From Bacteroidota bacterium (GTDB taxonomy: Bacteria > Bacteroidota > Bacteroidia > NS11-12g > UBA955), in the NCBI GenBank assembly GCA_024103355.1, contig JAGFIU010000010.1, positions 140,052-204,051 of the forward strand: a stretch of DNA of 64,000 bases. Reading direction: 5' to 3'. Under the pieces are notes generated by a model, which made no database searches, had not been told where the DNA came from, and was given only the letters and a program-made list of their open reading frames with translations. The translations under genes were made by a program, and so were the position numbers. Shown here in pieces: positions 44,362-52,844 of the stretch (positions within the stretch are counted from its first letter, which is position 1; each line of letters opens with the position of its first letter).

Positions 44362-44856
44362 AGTTATATATTTCCATATTGGGACAAATTTACCAGAACA
44401 ACCATCACAAATAGTAACATTTTTTTAACATGAAGTTATTAATAAAAGAATTGAGGTTTAGAGCGTGTCTTATCCTAAAGTAGGTTTAAATAATTACAAC
44501 TGTAGTTTATATTACTCCAAGCACGATTATAAATACAGATAACTTAATTTGTAAAAATGAGTTTTGCATTTATAAAAAGTGTATTATTGAAGTGCCTTTT
44601 TTGATACAAATAGTATTGATATAGGAAAGGACTTTGTTTGGCGATTTTTTATTAAAAGACTTTTGGATAAGTAAGGCAGAGAAGAGAACAACAGAACTAT
44701 AAAATGAAATAGTTAAAAATAAATTACTCTCTAACTCTACAAACTATAAAAAATCATTTAAGATGAAAATGGAGACTTTGCATCTGCCATAAAAAAGAGT
44801 TTCCCCGAAATGAGAAACGGTATTTCTCGAATTTATTAAATTAAAAAAATAATGAT
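44362..44856. other. AT-rich intergenic region between divergent genes
   Basis: These 495 nt hold the leaders of two divergent T9SS genes. I see no open frame. A stretch near 44510-44560 (CCAAGCACGATTATAAATACAGATAACTT, then AATTTGTAAAAA) resembles one near 40350-40400 before the other secreted-protein genes, so the leaders may be old duplicates. No clean promoter is seen. Confidence 0.4.
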
Positions 44857-45870
44857 ATGGAAAAGAGTATTCTTATCCTTACAAACGTTTTTATCATCTC
44901 TGCCAATATTTTTGCACAAGTTAAAGTGTTACCAAGCGGAGATTTTGTGATTGGACAAAATTGGATTTCACAAGATTTTAAAACAGAAATAAACGGAGAA
45001 TTAAAAATTGGCTTAGGCATAAAAACTTCGCATACTTGGGGCTTCGGTTGGGCAACAATCTCCTCCGCATTTAACCCTAACACCAAACATTGGATTGTAG
45101 CACAAAATGGCTATATGGGAGTTCATAATTTTCACGTAAGAACATCGGGAGATGCTTTCGCTGTAGCATGGTTCACAAACAGTGATGAAAGATTTAAGCA
45201 GAATATAAGATCCATGTCGGGCATAAGAGAAAGACTTAATTTGGTCGGGACTTATTTTTATGATTACAAACAGGGATTTAACGGAACTTTTAGCTATGAT
45301 TCCTCAAGAAACACCAACATTCCGGGGTTTTTAGCACAGGAAGTACGGCAGGTTTTTCCCGAGCTGGTAACCATTGACAGCAGTGACGGGCGGCTGTTTT
45401 TAAACTATCAGGGCTTTATTCCCATGCTGCTGCAATACAGCAAGGAGCTGAACACCGAAGTAAAAGACATAAGAGAACGGATAGCAGAGCTTAACAGCAG
45501 GATAAGAGAGCTGGAAGACGAAATAAGCAACTGCTGCACAAGCTCCAACAGCGCACAGCAGGGGGAAGACAGCGACAACAAGACAAGCGCACCGAGCGGC
45601 TTTAATGGCAGGACGGACGATTTGAAAATCATACCCAACCCCAACAAAGGCAGCTTTGATGTGGTATCGGGCGTGTTTAAGACTTCCAATAGCTTTGACA
45701 TTATGCTGACTGACCTGACAGGCAAAGCGATATCCAATGTGCAAAAAAACCGCACGGCTGACGGCAACTTTCATGTTTCGTCCTCTGCCATTGCAGCAGG
45801 CGTTTATTACGTGCATTTGCTGGAAAACGGAAATATAGTGCGCTCTGAAAAAGTAGTAATTAACCACTAA
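44857..45870 (+). CDS. T9SS protein with S74 endosialidase-type chaperone domain
   Basis: The 337-residue product has a signal peptide (ILILTNVFIISANIFAQ), then an S74 intramolecular chaperone domain from about 107: NSDERFKQNIRSM carries the Ser-Asp and Lys positions of the self-cleavage site, and GFLAQEVRQVFPELV follows. A coiled coil covers about 195-225. The sorting domain (IPNPNKGSFDVV to RSEKVVINH) ends the protein. The first 430 nt are AT-rich while the rest is much richer in G+C, as in the next gene. Auto-cleavage would release almost the whole C-terminal part. Confidence 0.86.
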   Translation: MEKSILILTNVFIISANIFAQVKVLPSGDFVIGQNWISQDFKTEINGELKIGLGIKTSHTWGFGWATISSAFNPNTKHWIVAQNGYMGVHNFHVRTSGDAFAVAWFTNSDERFKQNIRSMSGIRERLNLVGTYFYDYKQGFNGTFSYDSSRNTNIPGFLAQEVRQVFPELVTIDSSDGRLFLNYQGFIPMLLQYSKELNTEVKDIRERIAELNSRIRELEDEISNCCTSSNSAQQGEDSDNKTSAPSGFNGRTDDLKIIPNPNKGSFDVVSGVFKTSNSFDIMLTDLTGKAISNVQKNRTADGNFHVSSSAIAAGVYYVHLLENGNIVRSEKVVINH

Positions 45871-45881
45871 AAGTAAACCCG

Positions 45882-47282
45882 ATGATGAAAAAAGCGATTT
45901 TTCTTATTGCACTTACGGCAAGCAGCCTTGCAGCCGCAGCGCAGCAGTTTCCAAGCCCTGCCTACCCCATACCGGGCAACCAGTATGTGCTGCAATGGTC
46001 AGACGAGTTTGATTACAACATAGGAGGCGGAGCCACAAAAGCTGCACAACTGAACTATCTGAGCCAAAGATGGGATTACAATTACGCCCCTTGCAGCAAC
46101 GTCTTAGATTACAACACAAACGCTTCTCCCACCAAAACTTACGGAGAAAATCTGGAAGTAAGCAATGGTACATTAAAAATGACTGTTACCAAGAAACCTT
46201 TTCCTATACAGCAGCATTGGGACTGCAATCCCGATAGTCCGATGGTCAATGTAGGCTATAACTCCGACTGGCTCAAAACGTGGCCTTTTATACACCAAAA
46301 CAACCAGATGAACTACGGCTACTATGAAATGAGGGTGAAGCTGCCTGCACAGACAATGGTAACCTACGAGGAAAACGGGCAGACGATAGTGCAGCCCGGC
46401 AACAGAGGCGTTATGTTTGCATGGTGGCAGTGGGGAGGCACGCAAGCCTCGCCTTACCCTGACTGGATGGAGATAGATTTTGTGGAGTTTAGCGGGCATG
46501 ACGACCGGTTTACTCACAACTACCTGTATGCCTTTCATGGGGAAGGATATCCTCAAAGAAATAGAAACCGGATAAACTTTAATCTGATTAATGGAAATGG
46601 TAAGGTTTGGTGGGACTCAATATCTCCTGTTGCAGGACTGCCTCATTTGGAAGAATATGCGGGTTTTGTGAATGCCATTAATGCAAACTATGCTCCTGAT
46701 TTGGAAGGGTTCCACATTATTTCTGCTGAGGTTACCCCCACCAAAGTAACATGGTATCTGAACGGAAAGTTTCTGCAAAGCACTGCGGGACATGAGGGCA
46801 TAGCCCCCACGCTTCCCTGCCTGCTGCCCATGAACATGGAGATAGCCATACTGTCAAATGAGGGCATGGATGCAGACTACAATGGAAACGAAAAAGACGA
46901 CACCATAAATGCGCATACCGTGCTGCCCTATGTGGTGGAAATAGACTATGTACGTTTTTACAAGTTTGAGTGCAGCAATGCGGAAGACAGGATAGACGAG
47001 ATTGAGTTTCCGGGTATTATCTGGGCGTTGCCCGCAATGACCGACAAGGTTTACCGCAGCATTGGCATTGGACCTTATCAGGGCTGGATAACCCCTCCCA
47101 GAATACAGTATGGCGATATCATTGCGCTACGCGCCATAGAGGAAATAGAGCTGCTGCCGGGCTTTGAGGTGGAAGTTGGGGGAGATTTTTTTGCAGATGT
47201 GCACAAATGCAATTGCGAGTGTATCTTTGCAGAGCAGGCAGAGAGTATTATTGTGGAATGTGATGAAGAGCTTGAAGACTAA
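45882..47282 (+). CDS. Glycoside hydrolase family 16 protein
   Basis: The 466-residue product has a signal peptide (FLIALTASSLAAAAQ). A GH16 jelly roll shows WSDEFDY near residue 39 and the catalytic motif E-x-D-x-x-E as MEIDFVEF (Glu197, Asp199, Glu202). Later, HIISAEVTPTKVTWYLNGK is usual for laminarinases and related beta-glucanases. The C-terminal region IELLPGFEVEVGGDFFADVH is a motif common in secreted Bacteroidota proteins, followed by a Cys/Glu-rich end. No typical sorting domain. DNA is GC-rich compared with neighbours. Confidence 0.9.
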   Translation: MMKKAIFLIALTASSLAAAAQQFPSPAYPIPGNQYVLQWSDEFDYNIGGGATKAAQLNYLSQRWDYNYAPCSNVLDYNTNASPTKTYGENLEVSNGTLKMTVTKKPFPIQQHWDCNPDSPMVNVGYNSDWLKTWPFIHQNNQMNYGYYEMRVKLPAQTMVTYEENGQTIVQPGNRGVMFAWWQWGGTQASPYPDWMEIDFVEFSGHDDRFTHNYLYAFHGEGYPQRNRNRINFNLINGNGKVWWDSISPVAGLPHLEEYAGFVNAINANYAPDLEGFHIISAEVTPTKVTWYLNGKFLQSTAGHEGIAPTLPCLLPMNMEIAILSNEGMDADYNGNEKDDTINAHTVLPYVVEIDYVRFYKFECSNAEDRIDEIEFPGIIWALPAMTDKVYRSIGIGPYQGWITPPRIQYGDIIALRAIEEIELLPGFEVEVGGDFFADVHKCNCECIFAEQAESIIVECDEELED

Positions 47283-47300
47283 AAATTAATATGTAAAGCC

Positions 47301-48023
47301 ATGAAAACCAAGACATTAAATCTATTGCTGCTCTTGCTTATAGCAGGTAGCACAAACAGTTGCAAGAAAGAAAAGAAATGCGAGAGTGAAATTTGTGAAT
47401 TAGAAGGAAAATACAGGATAGAAGTGAAGGTAAGCAAACGACTTCCTTTGTTGCCCAATATTCCTGATGGTTTAGATACTACCCGCTATGTCCGTCAGGA
47501 GATTTTTTATAGCCGAAACCAAATATTATTGGACACAGGTGCGAATGTATGTTGCAGTCCAAATATAGTGGGTTGGCAACGTCAATGTCCTCCTTTGGAA
47601 TATACCTTTACAGGGGTGGAAATTATAAAGGAGAACGGTAATTATTATATCAAGGGGGGAAGTACTTTTAACTTGCCTATTATCATAAAAGAAGATGAGA
47701 TAAGCTATAATGTAATCAGGGATTCTTTTCTGGGCAATGGAATATTTGCAATGCAGAGGCATAGCAACAGTACCTCACAAGACCCCTACTATACCAGCTA
47801 TAATACATCGTTTCGCGTATTTCTGCTAAATTTGAAAAAGAATGGCGATAACAGATTTTCGGGAACATGGATTATTAATGAAGCTCTAACCTGCGGAATG
47901 GTATTTCCGGGTCATGGTGAGGTAATTTCTTTTCCCGGTTCTAAACCCTACCGCCCGCCACAATTCCCTAATGAATACACTACAGTAGAGTTTGCAGAAG
48001 TAATCTTTGTTAAAGAAGACTAA
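47301..48023 (+). CDS. Tandem lipoprotein paralogue 1
   Basis: The 240-residue product is a lipoprotein (LLLIAGSTNSC then KKEKK). The family is not one I know. Shared core: LEGKYRIEVKVSKRLPLL, LDTGANVCC, CPPLEYTFTGVEIIKE, ISYNV and VEFAEVIF at the end. The mature domain has the look of a small beta-barrel. It heads a tandem set of four full copies plus a truncated one, 18 nt behind the GH16 gene. It is the most divergent copy at its start (no KTATN segment). Confidence 0.8.
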   Translation: MKTKTLNLLLLLLIAGSTNSCKKEKKCESEICELEGKYRIEVKVSKRLPLLPNIPDGLDTTRYVRQEIFYSRNQILLDTGANVCCSPNIVGWQRQCPPLEYTFTGVEIIKENGNYYIKGGSTFNLPIIIKEDEISYNVIRDSFLGNGIFAMQRHSNSTSQDPYYTSYNTSFRVFLLNLKKNGDNRFSGTWIINEALTCGMVFPGHGEVISFPGSKPYRPPQFPNEYTTVEFAEVIFVKED

Positions 48024-48035
48024 CAGGTTTGCTTT

Positions 48036-48707
48036 ATGAAAACCAAGACATTAAAAACAGCAACCAACCTGTTGATACTCCTGCTTATAGCAGGTAGCAT
48101 AAACAGTTGCAAGAAAGAGAAAGAAAGCCCGCTTGAAGGCAGATATAAGGTAGAAGTAAAGGTAACAAAACGTTTGCCCTTGTTGGCGGGTATCCCCAAT
48201 GATAATGATTACCCCCAAGAATCATATGAAGATTTATATGGTTATGTATTGTTAGACACAGGCGCAAATGTATGTTGTCGTCAATATTATTCTCACATCT
48301 GTCCTATGGAATACACATTGGAAGGGGTCAAAATTATAAAAGAAAAGGGGCTTTATTATATCAAAAGTCGTGAGTGGTTTACTGTTCCTATGGGAGAAAG
48401 AGTTTATTTTGACTTGCCACTTACCATAAACAATAATGAGATTAGTTATGATTTGCATAGAAACCCTCCATTAGAGGGACCCTTTCTTTTTGATAACAAT
48501 AATTTTTCTTCGAGTGAGAAGTGGCCTTGGCAATTCATTTGGTTTTCACTTAATCTCAAGAAGAAAGGGAACGAAACGTTAACTGGCACATGGATTTTTC
48601 ATGATATAAGCGAAGAATGTGCTATGCAATTTCCAATATCCAAGAATGTATATAAATATAATATGGTTGAATTTGCGGAAGTAACCTTTACGAAAATAAA
48701 GGATTAA
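48036..48707 (+). CDS. Tandem lipoprotein paralogue 2
   Basis: 223 residues; lipobox AGSINSC then KKEKES. It keeps LEGRYKVEVKVTKRLPLL, LLDTGANVCC, CPMEYTLEGVKIIKEKG, the ISYDL strand and MVEFAEVTFTKIKD. The beginning and end are nearly the same DNA as in paralogues 3 and 4, while the middle differs strongly. It starts 12 nt after paralogue 1. Confidence 0.8.
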   Translation: MKTKTLKTATNLLILLLIAGSINSCKKEKESPLEGRYKVEVKVTKRLPLLAGIPNDNDYPQESYEDLYGYVLLDTGANVCCRQYYSHICPMEYTLEGVKIIKEKGLYYIKSREWFTVPMGERVYFDLPLTINNNEISYDLHRNPPLEGPFLFDNNNFSSSEKWPWQFIWFSLNLKKKGNETLTGTWIFHDISEECAMQFPISKNVYKYNMVEFAEVTFTKIKD

Positions 48708-48722
48708 GTAAGAGTCCAAGCC

Positions 48723-49397
48723 ATGAAAACCAATACATTAAAAACAGCAATCAACCTGTTGCTGCTCCTGCTTATAGCAGGCAGCACAAACAGTTGCAAG
48801 AAAGAAAAAGAAACTCCTATTGAAGGGAGATACAAAGTAGAAGTAAAGGTAACTAAGCGTTTGCCTATGGTTGGGTATTTGAGTAGTTTTGATACCATTG
48901 ACTTTCCGTATTTAATTGTTCAAGATCATGTGATTTATGAAAGCGACTCAAATATCTGCTGTTCAGGCAGATATTATAAATATACTTGCCCTATGAAATA
49001 TACATTAGAAAATATAGAAATACTTAAGAAAGAAAATAAACACTATCTTCGGGGTATCGAAGCCTATTCTACTCTTGGTAAAAGGTATTTATTTGATTTA
49101 CCTCTTACTATTTCGAATAATAGTATAAGCTATTATTTGACAAGGGATTCATTTCCTGATGGTCAATTTATGTTTGATATTTTTAGTGATGTATTTGGTG
49201 GTACAAGAATGCCTTCAATAAAATGGCTTTCTCTCGAGCTAAAAAGAAACAATGCAGGAGTATTTATAGGGAGTTTTATTTTTATTATGACAGATTATAC
49301 TTTTGATTATTGTAACATAGAGCTTCCCAATGGAGAAGCACGAGGATATAATATGTGTGAATTTGCGGAAGTAACATTTACAAAAATGAAAGACTAA
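48723..49397 (+). CDS. Tandem lipoprotein paralogue 3
   Basis: 224 residues; lipobox AGSTNSC then KKEKET. IEGRYKVEVKVTKRLPMV is kept, but the usual LDTGANVCC is replaced by YESDSNICC. CPMKYTLENIEILKKEN and MCEFAEVTFTKMKD are kept. The middle is the most AT-rich and most changed of the set. Confidence 0.8.
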   Translation: MKTNTLKTAINLLLLLLIAGSTNSCKKEKETPIEGRYKVEVKVTKRLPMVGYLSSFDTIDFPYLIVQDHVIYESDSNICCSGRYYKYTCPMKYTLENIEILKKENKHYLRGIEAYSTLGKRYLFDLPLTISNNSISYYLTRDSFPDGQFMFDIFSDVFGGTRMPSIKWLSLELKRNNAGVFIGSFIFIMTDYTFDYCNIELPNGEARGYNMCEFAEVTFTKMKD

Positions 49398-49408
49398 CAG
49401 TTTTGCCC

Positions 49409-50125
49409 ATGAAAACCAATGCATTAAAAACAACAACCAGCTTATTACTGCTCTCGCTTATAGCAGGCAGCATAAACAGTTGCAAGAAAAATGAGAAAAA
49501 TCAAGAGAAAGAAATCCCGCTTGAAGGCAGATACAAGGTAGAAGTAAAGGTAACAAAGCGATTGCCTTTGATGTCAAGTGTTCCTGAAAACATCGACTCT
49601 TTTCCTTATACTTACAAGGAGAATTTTTATAACCAAAATCAAAGACTATTAGACACGGGTGCAAACGTTTGTTGTGAGTCTTTTGGTCCTTGGAATCAAT
49701 GGTATAAGCGTAATTGTCCTCCTTTGGAGTATGTCATAACAGGATTGGAAATAGTAAAGGAGAACGGAGTTTATTGTTTCAAAAGCGAGTGGTATGACGG
49801 GATAGGAAGAAAAATCTCTTTTAGTTTACCCCTTACGTTAAATGGAGATAAAGTTAGTTATGATTTACTTAGTGATTTGGGGGAGGAACGAAGGTTTACA
49901 TGGGATACACATAAGATTACAACTAATACAGAAAATGGTTATCCATACGGGCTACGTATGCTTTCCTTAAATCTGGAAAAGAAAAGAGAAGACGGGGCAC
50001 TTGTCGGAATATGGATTTTTCAAGAGCATTCTTCTTGTAAAATATTATTTCCTGTGTCTGGTGTCCCATACGACTACAGCTTGGTTGAATTTGCGGAAGT
50101 AACCTTTACGAAAATAAAGGATTAA
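49409..50125 (+). CDS. Tandem lipoprotein paralogue 4
   Basis: I chose the ATG at 49409 (238 residues) matching the other copies. The lipobox AGSINSC is followed by a longer charged linker (KKNEKNQEKEIP). LEGRYKVEVKVTKRLPLM, LLDTGANVCC, CPPLEYVITGLEIVKENG and VEFAEVTFTKIKD are present. Its last 40 nt and the following spacer are almost identical to those of paralogue 2. Confidence 0.8.
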   Translation: MKTNALKTTTSLLLLSLIAGSINSCKKNEKNQEKEIPLEGRYKVEVKVTKRLPLMSSVPENIDSFPYTYKENFYNQNQRLLDTGANVCCESFGPWNQWYKRNCPPLEYVITGLEIVKENGVYCFKSEWYDGIGRKISFSLPLTLNGDKVSYDLLSDLGEERRFTWDTHKITTNTENGYPYGLRMLSLNLEKKREDGALVGIWIFQEHSSCKILFPVSGVPYDYSLVEFAEVTFTKIKD

Positions 50126-50140
50126 GTAAGAGTCTAAGTC

Positions 50141-50248
50141 ATGAAAACTAATACATTATCAACAACAATCAACCTGTTGCTGCTCCTGCTTATAGCAGGC
50201 AGCACAAACAGTTGCAAGAAAGAGAAAGAAATCCCATGGAGTCTATAG
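50141..50248 (+). pseudogene. Truncated fifth lipoprotein copy
   Basis: ATG at 50141 opens a 35-codon frame with signal peptide and lipobox like the other copies (LLLLLLIAGSTNSC, KKEKEIP), but after EIP it runs into unrelated DNA and stops at TAG. The break is at about 50236. It may still make a tiny lipopeptide, but it is best read as a broken paralogue. Confidence 0.85.
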
Positions 50249-50337
50249 TTGGGTAGATATTTTCAGCCGTGGTTGGTGACAACACCACCATAGCAGCAAA
50301 AGCGTGTTCTGTCAACGTGATTAAGATAAGCGAATAA
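50237..50337 (+). pseudogene. Ferredoxin-type 3' end fragment
   Basis: Directly after the break, one frame reads GVYSWVDIFS and, after a +/-1 shift, another reads AVVGDNTTIAAKACSVNVIKISE to a TAA at 50335. The ending matches the AAKACPVNIIKV end of single-cluster ferredoxins such as 38269-38493. Start and cluster motif are missing. So the fifth lipoprotein copy was joined to the tail of a lost ferredoxin-like gene. Confidence 0.65.
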
Positions 50338-50396
50338 AATTGTTCCTAATCGTCATAGAATAGGACAAAAAATCGCCACAGCTTAAATTTTTATTG

Positions 50397-50404
50397 TACT
50401 TTTG
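50397..50404 (+). promoter_or_regulatory. Bacteroidota -7 box TACTTTTG before guaB
   Basis: Exact TAnnTTTG, 32 nt before the guaB ATG, in the same TACTTTTGCACC context as the box before tnaA. No obvious -33 element. Confidence 0.6.
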
Positions 50405-50436
50405 CACCGCAAATAACAAAAAGAAATTATTTGCAC

Positions 50437-51909
50437 ATGCCCAACAATAAATCAACCAAAATCATCCGTGAAGGTCTAACCTTTGATGATGTACTCGTAG
50501 TTCCGGCTTATTCAGAAGTGTTACCAAGAGAAGCCGATACAACTACGAAACTTACCAAAAAAATCACACTCAATATTCCTTTAGTATCCGCAGCAATGGA
50601 TACTGTTACCGAATCTGATATGGCAATTGCGATGGCAAGAGAAGGAGGGATTGGGATTATTCATAAAAATATGACCATCGAACAGCAATCTAAGGAAGTC
50701 AGCAGGGTAAAAAGAGCAGATAGCGGTATGATAATGAATCCGATTACCCTCTCCAAAAATGATACGATTGCCGATGCATTGCACCTAATGAAAGATAACA
50801 GCATCGGAGGTATTCCGATAGTGGATTCAAATAAAAAACTCATTGGCATTGTTACCAACAGAGATTTGCGTTTTGAAAAAGACATGAACAAAAAACTCTC
50901 AGAAGTAATGACCAAGGATAATTTGCTTACAGGAAAAGAAGGTACAAGCCTTACACAAGCCCGTTCAATCTTGCAGGAACATAGAATAGAGAAATTACCA
51001 ATTGTAAATAAGCAGTACAAATTGGTGGGGTTGATAACCTTTAAAGACATACAAAAAGTAATCAGCTACCCGAAAGCCTGCAAAGATGAATTTGGCAGAT
51101 TGCGCGTAGGAGCAGCCATTGGGGTTACTGCTGACACTTTAGACAGGGTGAAAGCTTTGGTTGATGCGGGAGTAGATGTAGTTGCCCTTGATACGGCACA
51201 CGGACACAGTAAAGGAGTGATAGGCGAACTCAAAAAAATAAAGAAAAAATACCCGAATCTTCAAGTAATTTGTGGAAATATCGCCACCGGTGCAGCAGCC
51301 AAAGACCTTGTAAAAGCCGGAGCAGATGCAGTTAAAGTGGGTGTTGGCCCCGGTTCAATTTGCACAACAAGAATCATTGCAGGTATTGGAATGCCACAAC
51401 TCTCAGCCATTATTGATGTGGCTGAGGCAATCAAAGGCAGCGGAGTTCCTATCATTGCAGATGGAGGGGTTCGATATAGCGGTGATTTGGTCAAAGCCAT
51501 TGTTGCAGGGGCAGACACCATGATGGCCGGTGGTATCTATGCCGGTACCGAAGAAACGCCCGGAGAAACAACATTATACGAAGGCAGAAAGGTTAAAACC
51601 TATCGCGGAATGGGTTCTATTGAAGCAATGAAACAAGGTTCCAAAGACCGCTATTTTCAAGATGCCGAAGAGGAAATCGCAAAATTGGTTCCTGAAGGAA
51701 TTGTAGGTCATGTCCCATACAAAGGAAAAGTTTCTGAAGTGATTTACCAATTTGTTGGAGGTTTAAAAGCCGGAATGGGTTATTGTGGCGCAAAAACCAT
51801 TAATGATTTAAAAAAATCCTCATTTGTCAAAATTACCGGTTCAGGAATCAGAGAAAGCCATCCGCATGATGTAAAAATCACCAAAGAGGCACCTAATTAT
51901 TCAAGATAA
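50437..51909 (+). CDS. guaB: IMP dehydrogenase
   Basis: I chose ATG at 50437 (490 residues). It shows LTFDDVLVVPAYSEVLPREAD at the start, two CBS domains around residues 95-215 (IPIVDSNKKLIGIVTNRDL), the catalytic Cys loop GPGSICTTRIIAG, and the flap region YRGMGSIEAM. It oxidises IMP to XMP, the committed step to GMP. Full family length and all key residues. The pcrB-type gene converges on it 5 nt away. Confidence 0.95.
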   Translation: MPNNKSTKIIREGLTFDDVLVVPAYSEVLPREADTTTKLTKKITLNIPLVSAAMDTVTESDMAIAMAREGGIGIIHKNMTIEQQSKEVSRVKRADSGMIMNPITLSKNDTIADALHLMKDNSIGGIPIVDSNKKLIGIVTNRDLRFEKDMNKKLSEVMTKDNLLTGKEGTSLTQARSILQEHRIEKLPIVNKQYKLVGLITFKDIQKVISYPKACKDEFGRLRVGAAIGVTADTLDRVKALVDAGVDVVALDTAHGHSKGVIGELKKIKKKYPNLQVICGNIATGAAAKDLVKAGADAVKVGVGPGSICTTRIIAGIGMPQLSAIIDVAEAIKGSGVPIIADGGVRYSGDLVKAIVAGADTMMAGGIYAGTEETPGETTLYEGRKVKTYRGMGSIEAMKQGSKDRYFQDAEEEIAKLVPEGIVGHVPYKGKVSEVIYQFVGGLKAGMGYCGAKTINDLKKSSFVKITGSGIRESHPHDVKITKEAPNYSR

Positions 51910-51914
51910 ACAAA

Positions 51915-52631
51915 TTATCTTAGACCTTGCAACTCATCGGGGTTGCTTTCCAATAGATTACCGACTACCACAATGTCTGCACCCGCATTCCATGCATCTT
52001 TTATGGATTGCTTATTTCTTATACCGCCTCCTACTATTAGTGGCAAAGAAACATTATTGCTGACCATCCTAATCATATCTATAGGAACAGGATTTTTTGC
52101 ACCGCTTCCACCATCCAAATAAATCAATTTTAAACCCAAAAACTCACCTGCAATGGCAGTTGCCATAGCTACCCCGGGTTTATCTGACGGAATGGGTATG
52201 GTTTGGCTGATATAAGATGCTGTTGTAACATTACCCCCTTCAATAAGCATATAACCTGTTGGAATCACTTCTAAACCCATTTGTTTAAGAAAAGGTGCAA
52301 CTGTAACATGCTTTCCGATTAACAAATCGGGATTACGACCTGAAATAAGAGATAAAAATAAAAGAGCATCCGCCTTTTCACTTATTTGAATTTCACTCCC
52401 GGGGAAAATTACAATGGGTAAATTTGTGTGAGCTTTAATAAAATCAATACATTCATCGATCCTGCCTTTATACAATAAACTACCTCCCACAAAAATGATA
52501 TCCACATCCACTTTTTTTGTATTCTCTAAAATAGCCTTAGTGATTGAGAAATCAGTGTCAGGGTCAATTAAGATAGCAAGTTTTTTTTTATTTGCACTTT
52601 TTGCTTCAGATATGAATTTTAAAACATACAT
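51915..52631 (-). CDS. pcrB: PcrB-type geranylgeranylglyceryl phosphate synthase family protein
   Basis: This 238-residue TIM barrel has AILIDPDTDF (metal site), IIFVGGSLL, VIFPGSEIQIS, YLDGGSGAKNPV and the phosphate-binding LIVGGGIRNKQS. The family joins polyprenyl diphosphate to glycerol-1-phosphate; Bacteroidota members belong to the geranylgeranyl/heptaprenyl group and their final lipid is poorly known. It runs convergent to guaB and divergent from nrdJ. Confidence 0.9.
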   Translation of the reverse strand: MYVLKFISEAKSANKKKLAILIDPDTDFSITKAILENTKKVDVDIIFVGGSLLYKGRIDECIDFIKAHTNLPIVIFPGSEIQISEKADALLFLSLISGRNPDLLIGKHVTVAPFLKQMGLEVIPTGYMLIEGGNVTTASYISQTIPIPSDKPGVAMATAIAGEFLGLKLIYLDGGSGAKNPVPIDMIRMVSNNVSLPLIVGGGIRNKQSIKDAWNAGADIVVVGNLLESNPDELQGLR

Positions 52632-52779
52632 TAATCGTGTTGAGGCTTATTAGACTTTGTTTTCGGCTGCGAATATAATTCTATTTTTATGATTGAAATA
52701 ATCAGTGTATATTTGAAAAAGGAGGAAATATTCTTTAGACTTGTGGAAAAATGAAAATCACTTTCAATCAAATCTAAAA

Positions 52780-52787
52780 TACTTTTG
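52780..52787 (+). promoter_or_regulatory. Bacteroidota -7 box TACTTTTG before nrdJ
   Basis: Exact TAnnTTTG, 57 nt before the nrdJ ATG. The expected start of transcription is around 52792-52796, immediately before the hairpin at 52796-52822. No strong -33 TTTG; CTTTC at 52761 is the nearest candidate. Confidence 0.6.
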
Positions 52788-52795
52788 AAAACCAC

Positions 52796-52822
52796 AAGCA
52801 GGGCATTTTTTCTGTCCTGCTT
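52796..52822 (+). terminator. Terminator-like hairpin at the start of the nrdJ transcript
   Basis: AAGCAGGGC and GTCCTGCTT form a 9-bp stem (one G-U) around a 9-nt T-rich loop, ending in a T-run of five. No plus-strand gene lies upstream for it to terminate, so it would form at the very 5' end of the nrdJ mRNA. It may attenuate or stabilise; the sequence does not match a cobalamin riboswitch. Confidence 0.7.
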
Positions 52823-52844
52823 TTTAATCTATAAGTAATTGAAT

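Noticed and set aside
45400..45867. 155-residue minus-strand frame opposite the S74 gene (also 119 residues at 45408-45767)
   Set aside because: Long antisense frames arise from the GC-rich codons here; the plus strand has signal peptide, chaperone and sorting domain.
52632..52844. Cobalamin riboswitch upstream of nrdJ
   Set aside because: The interval between the promoter box and the ATG is too short and lacks the B12-box sequence; only one simple hairpin is present.
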